In this document: piece after piece, positions 47,322 through 61,289 of the stretch
How positions within the stretch are numbered: the stretch's first letter is position 1
Layout: every line of letters begins with the position of its first letter
Assembly (NCBI GenBank): GCA_029204225.1
Contig: CM055106.1
Location: 932,889-996,888 of the forward strand
Origin: Diphasiastrum complanatum
Lineage: Eukaryota; Streptophyta; Lycopodiopsida; Lycopodiales; Lycopodiaceae
Direction of reading: 5' to 3'
DNA: 64,000 nucleotides
Notes under the pieces: model-generated
Databases searched by the model: none
What the model was told of the DNA's origin: nothing
Seen by the model: the letters and a program-made list of their open reading frames with translations, nothing else
Made by a program: the position numbers and the translations under genes

Positions 47322-47830
47322 ACAATAGTTTGTTGCTGGGGTACTGCGAGCGGCTGGGTGAACAGGGCCGATGCAATCAAGTCTCCATTTCTCAAATGGA
47401 GCTTGAGCCAACAGGATGTAACGACTCATAGTTCATCTTCGTTGGTCTGTGTGCCCTCTGACATACATCACATTTCTTGATATATGCCTCAGTATCCTTG
47501 TGCACTGTTGGCCACCAACAGCCGGATTGTAGGATCTTGGGTACTGTTACATCCGCTGCAAAGTGTCCACCTCCCATTGCTTCATGCGAGAGGGACATGA
47601 TCTGACCTGTCTCATGGAACATGATACAACGATGAATGATATTGTCCGCCCCTCTTCGATACAATTGGTCGATAATCAGCTGATATGGATGAGCTTTAAG
47701 TACAAGTTTCCGCTATTGCGCCTTGGATAGTGACCGATTTGGTTGGCCATTCATCAAATACTCAACTATGTCTACGGCCCAATCCGGTACAGCATCCATG
47801 TAAAATAAAGCACATCATCTAAGGCCAATG
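47240..47830 (-). pseudogene. Ty3/gypsy RNase H-integrase junction with H2C2 zinc domain
   Basis: Minus strand from 47830: a linker with broken frame, KLVLKAHPYQLI-like, then LYRRGADNIIHRC (about 47640-47680). The zinc domain is at 47392-47600: HEAMGGGHFAADVT, GCWWPTVHKD and KKCDVCQRAHRP. The start of the integrase core follows in another frame (PFEKWRLDCIGPVHPAARST, down to about 47330). The H-x-H...C-x2-C arrangement defines a gypsy integrase. The rest is lost to the left, where an opposite-strand fragment begins. Confidence 0.85.
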
Positions 47831-47957
47831 ATGATCCAAAATCAATATTCATGTGATTTATCCTATCAATATATTCTTGATCTCTCTTGCAACTCTTTTT
47901 CTTGAAACCAACTTATGCTCCTCCTTTTGCAAAAGTTGAAAATGTTAGATGTATCAA

Positions 47958-48080
<123 letters not shown>

Positions 48081-48128
48081 CATGAAACATAAATAAATAT
48101 ATAACACAAATCGTAAACCAGTAGCATG

Positions 48129-48180
48129 AAACACACACACAAACACACACAAACATACACATCCACACACACACCCACCC
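48129..48180. repeat. Degenerate (CA)n tract
   Basis: CACACA runs broken by AAA, TA and CCC, about 50 bp, close to two CT arrays. Confidence 0.8.
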
Positions 48181-48418
48181 ATACTGACCCTAAACACACG
48201 TGAAGAGAAAAACAGAGAGAATATTATAGAGTGCTAATCAAAACTCCCGAACCACACGATTATATCCTACTCCAGAATGTCACCACATGCTCCCTCCCTA
48301 CGACGTTTGGTCTTTTTTGTGAAACTCATCTTCCAACAAAAAACATGTGAATCATGCCTTTAACGGAAGAAAACAAGGGCTACACACCTTCTAAAAATTG
48401 GGAGTGTTGATTACCTTT

Positions 48419-50524
<2,106 letters not shown>

Positions 50525-50700
50525 GTGCTCTTGCTTGCTATTGCTCTTCTGAGCTCTATAGATCTTGCTTGCTTGCTTGCTTGCTTTTGGTTGCTCTTCA
50601 TTGCTAGTGATCTTGCTCTTGCTATTGCTTGCTCTATTGATCTTGCTTGTTCTTGCTTACTATTAATCTATTGCTTTCTTGTCATTGCTTACTCTCCTAA
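50525..50700. repeat. Degenerate CTTG/CTTGCT-type repeat
   Basis: Clustered units such as CTTGCTTGCTTGCTTGCTT and TTGCTATTGCTTGCTC lie just before the candidate gene at 50774, where they would fall in a 5' UTR. Confidence 0.6.
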
Positions 50701-50773
50701 TCTAAAAGTCTTCAATACTCTTTCACTCCCATTCTCCACTACTTTCTAACTTTTAAAGTTTTTCTTTGATACA

Positions 50774-51911
50774 ATGTCTTCAAGTGGTAGGTCAAGTGGA
50801 AGGTCAAGTGGGAGACCATCTAGGAGAAGAGCTCGTGAGGAGCTCGAAGAATATAATCAAGAGTGGTTTGAGAATCTATCTCCTCAACAAAGAGATAGAA
50901 TCAAAAATCTTGTGTTATCTTCTTCGGGTGAATCATCTGAGAGAAGAACTTCCGAAGATGCCTCTTCTCAAGAATTGTGTAGTGTGTATTATGATCTTAA
51001 TCCACATGGTGGAGTTATAAAAAAAATGTGTGGCAATATAGTTCATGCCCATTTGTGTGATTTAGTTGCTTTATATTTTGGTAAAGGTTACATGATTGAT
51101 TGGTCCTCCCAATTGCTTGAAGACAAAAATAAAATAAAAAAGACTTTATATTTTGAATTCCCAATGCTTTTAGTAGGACTTGGGCCTTGAATTCAATGTG
51201 CCTTTGGATTCGAAACAAAAGGCAATTGATGAGAAGAGCCGTGAGGAATTCCAAGAATCCCACAAAGCCTAGATGGTGCTCCAAAAGGGATTGGAGGAAG
51301 GTGAAAGAGGAATTGTTGCAAAACAATCCCCAAAAGTATGAACAACAACATAGGGCCGCTGCCGAGAAGCTCTTAAAACATGGCCAAAGTCACTTGGGAT
51401 CGGGAGGAAGGGGCAATCTAGAGGCCCAATCTATAAGTGCAATATTTTTTAGTATGATTCTATTTTTATAGTGAGATTGTTAATGTTTTTTATTGCTGAA
51501 CTATATTGTATTGCTAAACTATGTTTTTTTGTTGAGTAGCTTAGTGATTTTGGAAGACACATGACCGCCACGGAGTACAAACAAGGCTACGATCATGGAT
51601 ATGTTGGCCTTAAGGCTTTTATGGAATCCCATGGATTGTTTCCCATCATAAACTCTTAAACTTTATTGTTTTGTGATTGTTTACTTTGTGATTTACAAGT
51701 AAGTTTAATCTCAATTTAATTAAATCTTTGATTCTATTTTGTAGAGAGGCTCTACAACTTCAAGTGTCGTGATGTGGAAGAAAATGTGGAAAATGTGGAA
51801 GAGAACGTGGAAGAGAACGTGAATGAGAGTGAAGGGGAGTTTGAAGATGTGGACACCAACGTACACCTACAAGATGAAGGAGGCGAGGAGGGAGGAAGTG
51901 ATGATGAGTAG
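50774..51911 (+). CDS. Candidate uncharacterised multi-exon gene, possibly transposon-derived
   Basis: From ATG 50774 the frame is open for 138 codons. It has a Ser/Arg-rich start (MSSSGRSSGRSSGRPSRRRAREE), then EEYNQEWFENLSPQQRDRIKNLV, and a folded-looking part (CSVYYDLNPHGG, CGNIVHAHLCDLVALYFGKGYMIDW). In another frame 51190-51440 gives a basic segment (RRAVRNSKNPTKPRW, SKRDWRKVKEELLQNNPQKYEQQHRAAAEKL). After an acceptor-like TAG at 51537-51539 comes HMTATEYKQGYDHGYVGLKAFM. A last block (51745-51911) encodes an acidic tail (RLYNFKCRDVEENVENVEE...GGSDDE) ending TAG. AT-rich intervals between blocks look like introns, but exact donors could not be fixed and one frame change is unexplained. 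I do not recognise the family. Basic and acidic low-complexity ends suggest a nuclear or transposon protein. Confidence 0.4.
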
Positions 51912-52067
51912 AGGTTTTTAAATTAAATGTAAGGCCTTGTAGAAGGCAATGTAGGAAGGGAGAATTTATTCTCTCATCAATGTACTTTTTTTTAAATCAA
52001 TCAATATAATGTTTTGGCATCACATCATTCTTGCAAAATTTTTGAATGCATATATTTTTAATTCATG

Positions 52068-52215
52068 AATGCAAATGTATAGTCTATTGAATGCACATCT
52101 ATTGATTGCAAATGTATCTATTGATGTATTCAATGAAATGTATAGTCTATTTAATGCACATCTATGCAATGCAAATGTATCTATTGATGAATTCAATGCA
52201 ATGTATCTATTTTAG
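52068..52215. repeat. Tandem repeat, about 65-bp period
   Basis: AATG(C)AAATGTATAGTCTATT[GT]AATGCACATCTAT...TGTATCTATTGATG[TA]ATTCA occurs twice, plus a partial third unit. Confidence 0.75.
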
Positions 52216-52652
52216 CACATGATTTGCATGCTAGAATGCACAATAGAAAGTAACAGAAAGCACAATGGAAAGTAATGGAAACCACAATATAATGCATCAA
52301 TAGATAACACATTAAGTTATCAACTAAATATCAAATGAATCAAAATAAATGTGAATTTACCTTTACTATTGTATCTCCATTGTTTTGCAATCTCTGCTTT
52401 TCCTTTTGCATGCACTTGATCTTTGAATCCTTTGCAATGAAAGCTCTTTTTTCATTTTTCATATCCAAACCTACATCACAAACAAAAAAGATCTTAAAAC
52501 TTATGATCACAAAACACATACTATTAACATCCATCAATGAACTAAAAACCCTAAACACTATCAATCTTCTCTCTCACATTCATCCTCATCTCATTCTCAC
52601 TTCCATCTATACTCTCTTTTTCTCTCTCTCACACAACACAAAAAAAGAAAGT

Positions 52653-52696
52653 CACCTCTAGTTTAGGAGCGAACCACATTTTGGTTCGCGCTAGTG
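52653..52696. repeat. Short foldback with CACTAG-like edge
   Basis: GCGAACCA (52669-52676) and TGGTTCGC (52682-52689) form an 8-bp stem with a 5-base loop. The outer edges read CACCTCTAG and CTAGTG, so the minus strand begins CACTAGCGCGAACC. It resembles the terminus of a CACTA transposon, but no partner terminus was found. Confidence 0.45.
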
Positions 52697-53087
52697 CAAA
52701 TCTGGTAATGATTGGCCATCTTACCAAATCGGTTATGTTTATTCGAGTAAGAACTATCATGAATGCATCTAATTTAACCTAGTGAATTGTTTAGTTTAGG
52801 CTTCATGGATTACCTAATGACATTATGAACATTCGTGATTTGAAATTCACCAATCACTTTTGGTCGACCGTATTTACTAAACTAGATATGACTCTAAACT
52901 TAAGTTATTCTGGTCATTGGTCAGATGGAAAAAGACAAATCAGTTGTGGATTTCCTAGTAACAATCTCATTGGAAAGTGTATCTGAATTGCCTATGCTAG
53001 GGTATCGCGTTCTCTTATTGAGTATAGGACAAGAATCTAATGAATTATGATTGAGAAATCATAGTTTAGATTCTATTTATACTTGAT

Positions 53088-53569
53088 CTTCATCCAAGAT
53101 TATGAGAATAGCTACACATATTTATGGAATTTGAGGTAGCTTGAGGTAGAACCACATCCATCCACCTTATATTCACATCTAAAGTGAAAACTTGAGTCTA
53201 AGTGACATTTGTCACATCTCATGCATACATTTCTACCTACTTTTACCAAGTGTCATTTTTCTATCTAAAATTGTACAAATCACCATGCATGTGTCCATTT
53301 CACTTTGTGCATGCCTTTTATGTCACTATGGATATTCACTTACAACAATTGCATGTGATATGCCACGAGTTTCTACAAGCATATTAATGCCATTTCTAAG
53401 TCTACAATCTATATGCAAGTTGTATTCTACCAACTAGACTTGAGAAACCCATATAGCTCGAGTTCCTTCTAGGCCAAATTTGGCATTTACATTATGAAAC
53501 AACATACTTGCATAGTAAAAAGTTTGTAGAAAGCCTAAAGTCAAGATAGATGATTTTTCAATTTCAACA
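53088..53569 (-). repeat. 3' LTR of minus-strand copia element, truncated
   Basis: It matches 55811-56290 closely (small indels). The outer part, corresponding to 55498-55810, is missing. It ends on the plus strand ...TTTTTCAATTTCAACA at 53569, that is, TGTTGAAATTG on the minus strand. Confidence 0.92.
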
Positions 53570-55484
53570 CTCCTCCTAAAAACAATCTATGTTGACTTGA
53601 ACATGGATCCTGGTATTATTTCAAGATTGGCTCTATGCTTGATGAAGGAATTTTTGCTCAAAGGTTTGGTGAGCAAATCTGCAATACAAGATGATGCGTC
53701 GATGTGTTCCAAGTAGAAATCCCCTCCAATGAGCTTCTCTCTCACGAAGTGATGTGCAACCTTGATGTGTTTGCTCCTTGCATGAAATATTGGATTGTTG
53801 GCAAGGGCTTGTGCTGAAATATTGTCACACATGATCATAGGTAGATCATCTTCCATGATTATCTTTAGCTCCACTAGCCAATGCACTTCTTTTGTTGTAA
53901 TAGTGAGTGCCTTATATTCAGCTTCACAAGATGAGAGTGATATAGTATCTTTCTTTTTGGAAAGCCAAGATATCAAATTTCCTCCAAGATATATGACATA
54001 AGCACTTGTAGATTTTTGATCTACTTTATCACTTGCAAAATCTGAGTCAGAATAGCCAACTATAGAAAGATCTTCACTTTTATATAACAAACCATAATCA
54101 AAAGTTGAAGATATGTATCTAAGTACTCTTTTGGCCATTTTCAGATGATGAATGGTAGGATTTTGCATAGCTTGGCTCAACTTATGAACACTAAAACTTA
54201 TATCAGGCCTAGTTATAGTGAGCCATATTAAGGAGCCTATAAGACTCCTAAAAAGAGTGATGTCCACGAAGGATCTTTCATCACCTTTGCTAGGGTCTTT
54301 TACAATATGCTCCATAGGCTTACAATCTAGCATACTGAACTTTTTTAACATTGAAAGAGCATACTTGGATTGACATACAAAAGTTTTTCATTATGAAAGT
54401 CAATCTCTAATCCGAATAGGTAATGAATTTTTCCAAGATCTTGCATCTTGAATTCTTTTCCAAGTGCAACTTTGGTTTCCTCAACTAACTTGATACAACT
54501 TCCTGTTAGAATGATATTATCAACATAAATGAGAAGGATGACAATATCACTATCATAAAACTTGACACATAAGGAAGGATCTTGGATTGCTTTAGCACAT
54601 TAACATAGAGAGCAATTTTTTCTTTCAATAACTCCATTTTCAGATGGAGAATAAGCACAAGAAAATTGTCTTTTAGTCCCTTCACCCTCACAATATTCAT
54701 AGAACTTGTTGGAGATGTATTCACCTCCTCCATCACATCTTAGGGCTTTAACTTTGAAAGAAAATTGTTTCTCAACATAATCTTTGAAGATTAGTGATCA
54801 AATACCATAGATTTTAAAGAAAGTAGATACAACCACGTACATCTTGTAAAATCATCAATAAAGGTGACAAAACAAGTTGCACCACCAACACTTTTAGAGA
54901 AAGAAAAATGAACATGTGAGTGAATTAGCTCCAAAGGATGAGAAGTCTTAATAAAAGACTTTCGATATGGTTTTCTATGTGATTTTGCGATAGCACAAGC
55001 CTCACAAGGCTTGTAATCCTTGGAAAGTGATCTTGGAAGGCCTATAGCCTTATCTTTCTTGATCATAGACTTAAAGTTAGGATGCCCCAACCTTCTATGC
55101 CATAACTCCTCCTTAGATAAAAGAGCAACTTTCAACTTGAAAATTCCACCATATCTAGATCCATTAGCTAGGATCTCATCATTTTTCTTGATGAAGCAAG
55201 TATTGGAATTCAATTTTACATCGTAACCACTATCATGCAACTTTCCAACACTAATCAAGTTCTTTGTAAGATAGACACATCAGATTGATTTGGGGTGAAC
55301 TTCTGTGAAAGGTACTCTTCATAAGCTTTCCATCAAGCTATAACACCACTCTCTTTGGACCAACTAGCAAGGAGGTAAAGGGGACTGAAAATCTCTGATT
55401 TTCAAGGAAAGGTAAAGAAAGTGATTAACGATTAGCTCTCAAATTCTTGAACAATAAGAGATAATAGCATGGAAAGCTTAATTT
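53570..55484 (-). mobile_element. Copia internal region, gag and most of RT deleted
   Basis: Minus-strand order: a short leader after the primer site; no gag; GAG-pre-integrase and integrase zinc domain (LWHRRLGHPNF, CEACAIAKSHRKPY; 54791-55258); integrase core (TFIDDFTRC, then in another frame ALRCDGGGEYISNKF and GVIERKN at about 54650-54770). A deletion then joins it to late RT with YVDN instead of YVDD (about 54510-54530). The end of RT and RNase H (53587-54351) follow: TRPDISFSVHKL, YSDSDFASDK, SSCEAEYKAL, MCDNISAQALANN, IADLLTKPL. The purine tract AGGAGGAG on the minus strand (53570-53577 region) abuts the LTR. Frameshifts and deletions make it inactive. Confidence 0.92.
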
Positions 55485-55497
55485 GGCTCTGATACCA
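55485..55497 (-). other. Primer binding site, tRNA-iMet
   Basis: The minus strand reads TGGTATCAGAGCC immediately beside the LTR edge at 55498. Confidence 0.92.
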
Positions 55498-56290
55498 TGA
55501 CAAAATTTCCAGGAAGTTCACACATGTGGGAAATGATCCACAAATGTGATTGATCTTATTAAGCTTTATGATTAGCACACAAACTGATTCTAGATTGAAT
55601 AGCAAGAGCTAGTACAAAATTTAATGGCTTAATCACAATCTAGCATGCTAAGAATCAGAGAATGATAGCTTTGATTATAAGAGAGCAAAAGTACAAGAAT
55701 TTAGTGTATGAGCATAAGCCTCAACACGAGTTAGAGAGAGAAAGAGAGCGAGATATTCAAGAAAATAATGGTGTAGATCCAAAATGGCATGGAATAGCTT
55801 CAAAGCTTGGTTCTTCGTCCAAGATTATGAGAATAGCTACACATATTTATGGACTTTGAGGTAGATCGAGGTAGAACCACATCCATCCACCTTTCATTCA
55901 CATCTAAATGAAAACTAGAGTCTAAGTGACATTTGTCACATCTCATGCATGCATTTCTACCTACTTTTACCAAGTGTCATTTTTCTATCTAAAATTGTAC
56001 AAATCACCATGCATGTGTCCATTTCACTTTGAGCATGCCTTGCATGTCACTGTGGATCACTTACAACAATTGCATGTGATATGCCACGAGTTTCTACAAG
56101 CATATTAATGCCATTTCTAGGCCTACAATCTATATGAAAGTTGTATTCTACCAACTAGACTTGAGAAACCCATATAGCTCGAGTTCCTTCTAGGCCAAAT
56201 TTGGCATTTACATTATGAAACAACATACTTGCATAGTAAAAAGTTTGTAGCAAGCCTAAAGTCAAGATAGATGATTTTTCAATTTCAACA
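55498..56290 (-). repeat. 5' LTR of minus-strand copia element, 793 bp
   Basis: On the plus strand it runs from TGACAAAATTTCC to AATTTCAACA, so TG...CA. It is paired with the truncated LTR at 53088-53569. A GA-rich tract (GAGTTAGAGAGAGAAAGAGAGCGAG) lies at about 55729-55753, in the LTR half missing from the partner. Confidence 0.93.
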
Positions 56291-56845
56291 GTAGTCTCGC
56301 TCTGCATATCTTGTTGAAGCCTCATCGAATATTGTGACGGCCTCATCGTTCTTGTCAGCATCCCTTGACGACACTACAACATTCATTTTCTCATCCTTGT
56401 TCTTTTTTTTCGGGTTAAATCTACAATCGTATGCAGAGTGTCCCTTCTTCTTGAGTGCATGCAAGGTATTGTCCAGCATTTGTTGGATGTGTGTCCCAGT
56501 TTGTGACACTGACTACAAGAGGAAGTATGTTGGCTATCGTTGTCTCTGCTTGAAGACTTTGGATTCGCCTTGTCGAATATGGCTGCTCACACAGCCTTCA
56601 ATCTGCATCAGAATTATTTGTTGATGGACAAAACAATGATCGCCATTGTGCACTCATCCTTTTTTATCCACACATCTCTCCTCGATTCTCCCTTTAGAAG
56701 CTGTTCTTCTGTGAGTTTGATCACTGACCAGATGACCCTTCAGAAGTGTTTTGATTTTAAATTTTCATATTGGGTAATTTGCTCCATCAAGATTGATTGA
56801 TATTTTTGTTTAAGATGTTGTATTGTGTTGCTTTCGAGAATCATA
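56291..56845 (-). pseudogene. Copia gag with two zinc knuckles, cut by the neighbouring LTR
   Basis: Minus strand from the primer site at 56857 down: leader and broken gag, then CSQCHKLGHTSNKC (about 56470-56512, C-x2-C-x4-H-x4-C). In a shifted frame follow KKKGHSAYDCRFNPKKK and MNVVVSSRDADKNDE. It stops exactly at 56290/56291, where the LTR of the neighbouring copia element begins, so that element probably inserted here. The remainder of this second element was not found beyond the truncated far LTR. Confidence 0.75.
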
Positions 56846-56857
56846 GCTCTGATACCA
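56846..56857 (-). other. Primer binding site, tRNA-iMet, of a second minus-strand copia
   Basis: The plus strand reads GCTCTGATACCA; the LTR edge TGTAGATTTTTCC follows at 56858. Confidence 0.88.
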
Positions 56858-57339
<482 letters not shown>

Positions 57340-57486
57340 GTTCATACTATTTTATTATTATATCTGGAAAAATTGTAAGGTCACTAAGTAGCAATTTACA
57401 AGATAGGTTTAATCCTAAATTGTTAGTTAGTTATCCTCTGATGACATGTAAGGTCGACAAAACCATGAAGAGCGCCAACAAAATAC

Positions 57487-59112
57487 GTGCCATGCAACTC
57501 AGCTTCCACATCAGAAGAGTTATGTGGATTCAGTGGTGAACCACAGACTTTTGAGGAGGCGATTGAACGTCCAGAGAAGGACAAATGGATCCAAGCCATG
57601 AACGAAGAGATGGAGTCCATGAGGAAGAACCAGGTATGGATGTTGGAGCCATTACCAAATAAGCGAAAGGCTGTCAAATGCAAATGGGTTTACAAGCTCA
57701 AGTATGGACCAGATGGGAATGTCTTGAAATATAAGGCAAGGCTGATAGTGAAGGAATTTTCTCAAAGATATGGTATGACTACTCTGAGACCTTCTCTCCT
57801 GTCGTCAAACATTCGTCTGTACGTTTGTTATTTGCATATGCAACTGTTTATGACCTCAGGATCCACATTGCGGACAAGAAGACAGCCTTCTTGCATGCGA
57901 GCTAGACGAAGAGGTCTATATGGATCAACCCCTAGGTTATGTCTCGAATTCACTTCCTAATTATGCATGCAGAATGCATAGGAGTATCTACGATCTAAAG
58001 CAGTCAGCTCGACATTGATACAAAAAGAAAGATCAAGTCTTGAAATCATTGGGATTCAAGCCGCTGATGGCTAATTCCAATGTGTATGTAAGAATTATTG
58101 ATGGGAAGATTATTATTGTGGCTGTGTATGTGGACAACACTCTGATACTCTGCAAGAGTGAGTAGCTGATTGCTTAAGTGAAGAAAGACATCTCGAAACA
58201 TTTTGAGATCATGGATCTGGGAGAGGCCAAGTGTTACCTTGGCTTAAAAATTGAAAGAGACTATGAGGGAGGTAAGTTGTACCTTCACCAGTCCAGATAC
58301 ACCCAGAAAATCCTAGAGGATTTTGGGATGCTAAATTGCAAAGAACGAGTACTCCAATGCTTGTAGGAATGGTGCTGACGAATGAAAACTGTTTGAAGAC
58401 TGAGACAGAGAAAGAATTGATGCAGCTCACACCTTACAAGAAGCTGATAGGACCGTTGATGTACCTTGCAAACAATATATGCCCTGACATTGCTTATGCA
58501 GTGTTCAGGATGAGCCAATTCTGCACGAAACTTGGCTTGACACATTGGAAGATTGCAAAACGAATTTTGCGATATCTTCAATTAACAAAGGATTATGGTT
58601 TGTGTTATTGTCGTGATGCAGGTTTTCAGATGATTTTTTATAGTGATGCTAGTTGGGCATCCCTCAAGGACGACAATAAAAGTGTCTCAAGAGAATGCAC
58701 CATTGCATCAGGAGCGACAATTCTCCGGGTTAGCAAGAAGCAGACCATTGTGGCTCATTCATCCAGCGAAGCAGAGTACGTTGTAGCAGCAAAGATGGCC
58801 AATGAGATAATTTGGCTTAAACAGTTCCTGGACGAATTGGGCAAAACAACGAACAAACATCTGGTTTTGCAGATGGAAAACACATCTACAATACATCTGA
58901 CGAAAGACCCTGTGTTTCACTCAAGGACGAAACACCTTGCGATCAAGTATCACTTGATCAGGGACCTAATTGGCAAGAAGATGTTCTAGACCACCTTCAT
59001 TGGAATGAAAGACATGGTTGTTGACATTTTCACAAAGGCCCTAGAGAAAGGTCTATTCGAGGGACAGAGGAGTAGCCTTGGAATCGTCAAGCTATCATGC
59101 TTTGAGAGGGAG
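57487..59112 (+). mobile_element. Copia pol fragment: RT and RNase H
   Basis: It starts just before RT: FEEAIERPEKDKWIQAMNEEMESM, CKWVYKLKYGPDG (57487-57780). Broken frames follow (LDEEVYMDQP region near 57905, YDLKQSARHW at about 58000). The catalytic box is YVDN (about 58126-58137) instead of YVDD. Then GLKIERD, PLMYLANNICPDIAYAV, YSDASWASLKDDNKS, SSSEAEYVVAAKMANEI and HSRTKHLAIKYHLI to a TAG at 58987-58989. In a shifted frame DMVVDIFTKALEKGLFEGQ follows. A purine tract TTTGAGAGGGAG lies at 59101-59112. No gag, protease or integrase is present: the left side ends about 150 bp after a (CT)n array. Confidence 0.9.
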
Positions 59113-61289
59113 CTGAAGAAACATTTTGTTTCTAATGCCAAAGCCTTTCTAGCTTTCAATTTTGAACCTTTGACAAAAGATGACACGACATGACACGGCA
59201 CGCCACGAACGGCCAAGAAGATCAGCCAAGTACCATGGGATACAAATATCTGATTTGATATTATGACATCAGTAGAAGCACTTTAGATCGTGGCTAATCT
59301 GACACTCTTGTAATTCATAATTAGTTGTAGATGTTTAATGGCTCTAATCTAAGAGCTACAAGATGTGACTATATACTTTTTGTTTTGATGCATAATGTAA
59401 GATGTAAGTCTGCTGAAGTCTGACGTCTGGTGAGATAGTCTGAAGCCTGATGTCTGAAGTCTACTAGTAAGCATGACAAGAATCAAAAGACGAAACATAC
59501 AGAATACGAATCCGCTTGCGTGCGAGATAATTTTTGTAGTAGGACATGTAGATCCGAAGTTCACTAGTAAGCACGACTCGAATTCGTGAGAGAACTGTAT
59601 CTCTCTCATGCCGATGCACTATGTGGATCTGCATGCAGTGCTTGAAGAATCATAAATATCAATAGATGATTTTGTAGCTGTACTGCATATTATTATTCTA
59701 GATGATTGTATGATCTTGAATGTTAATTTTTCTACTGCTATTCGTGTGATCAATTTGCTTGTTCATTTAATTTCGCACTCTGGTTTGATCTTTCTTGAAT
59801 GCTACATTAATTTTGTTAACGTAGATCAAAAGTGTCTGACTACTCTCTGAAGGATTGTAGGAGGGATACAGCCGGCAGTGACCAGCGATCACATCTGAAC
59901 TCCTAACGAACTAATTTTATTCGAGAACCTTGTCACGAATTGTTTCGCTTCATTTCGTTTGGTGTAGTATCGCGATCTGTACTTCCAACATGAATCAATG
60001 TCAGCGCAAGTTTAGCTTCGTTTCTTTTCATTTCGTTTTTGTTTAGAATTCGTCTCGTTTCATTAGCTTATGTTATTGAGCCTGCTTGATTCAACTCAAA
60101 CAGAAATAGTTTGAGTGTTGCAAAACTTTTTCAAATTGTTCAAGATTCATTGTTATCAGTTGGTCACGATTCACCATGAGGCTTACACAGTTCTGGCTTA
60201 TCATTCTTAACTAGTACTTCTCAACTCTCATACTCAACTCTCAATCTTCGTTGTCTCATTTTCTTAGAGACCTCGATCTAAGATGAGAGGTGCTCTTGGG
60301 TAACTCTGGCCGAGTATCTTGGGGATTCATCAGAATTAGCCAACATCATCCCATCCCTAATGTGTTGCAGGACCCACTACAACTCATGTTGAAGGATGTC
60401 GTTCCGCTTCCGCATTGGCAACTTTGATCGGCACTTGGAATAGCATAGATCATCATTCGCTTGTGTAAAATCAAGTGTTTATTATTGCTAGTCTTTATCA
60501 AAAACTGCTTTCACAATTTGCCGTAATTTAAATAGAATGTCTTATTGCTATAGGTGGTTGACATTCTCAAAATTGGAGAGCTCCTAGCAGCCTGACAATC
60601 TTGCATGCGTGAGTGCTTCCCGCGTGTCTTTTCTCTTATCACTTGTATCTACCATTGACAGTTTCACCTCTGGTTTCTTGGCAGGTACTAATCCCTGGGA
60701 GGTCCGTATCCTCTATTCTGCTTCTAGGCATTTCTGTAGTTCCTCTCTCAATTGAAGTTCCAGTCTTAAGGAAAGCCTTCGATTTGCAGGTTTCTTCAAA
60801 CTTTGATTATCAGTCTCAAAGGGATGGACTCATCATTGAAAAATTGGTGGTAGGAACAAATTGGACGGATGGTTTGGTAACGGTAAGAAAACATGATGAA
60901 GGCTTGGTGGCAGGGTGAAGGAACTGATAGTTCTACAGCTGTAACCTTGGACCCTTGCAATGTCGAGCTTCGACCACCACTTGTTGGGTGAGGAGCTCGT
61001 TTTATTTTGCAGGTTCACGGTTGTCTTCATCTTGTCTTTTTCTGCAGCTCTTTCTTCCTTTGATCCATTACTTTTAAATCTCGTCCGGCTTCATAGGAGA
61101 GAATTCAGCTATTATTGCTCCAAAGGGTTTCTTTTGATCAAGATCAATCTGACTCAACTGTTGCTTAAGTTTTGTCTTTCTTCCTCAGCTTTTTAGATCT
61201 TTCTCTTTATTTCTTCTAGCTATTTTGTCTACTTCTTAGATCTTTTCTAGCTAATCAACCATTGTAGGTGGTAGTTGGTCTCTGCAAGA
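59113..61289. other. Non-coding; probable 3' LTR and unassigned repeats
   Basis: The first several hundred bases after the purine tract are expected to be a copia 3' LTR, but its limits are not visible. 59405-59470 carries a repeated GTCTGAAG/TCTGATGTC phrase. 60140-60370 is the inverted partner of 16165-16390. The 305-bp open frame at 60613-60918 has no recognised domain. Confidence 0.4.
60140..60370 (-). repeat. Dispersed repeat, copy 2 (partner of 16165-16390)
   Basis: Reverse complement shares the ordered blocks listed for the copy at 16165-16390, including GAATCCCCAAGATA and TGTGTAAGCCTCATGGTGAAT. Confidence 0.75.

Larger units (their letters stand above)
51912..53087. other. 3' flank of the candidate gene and unassigned DNA
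   Basis: 51912-52020 resembles a 3' UTR (AATCAATCAATATAATG). Tandem repeats (52068-52215) and a hairpin (52653-52696) follow. The rest has no recognised feature. Confidence 0.4.

Noticed and set aside
52335-52661. 108-codon plus-strand open frame
   Set aside because: Low-complexity Leu/Phe/Ile-rich translation of AT-rich DNA, overlapping an equally open frame on the other strand.
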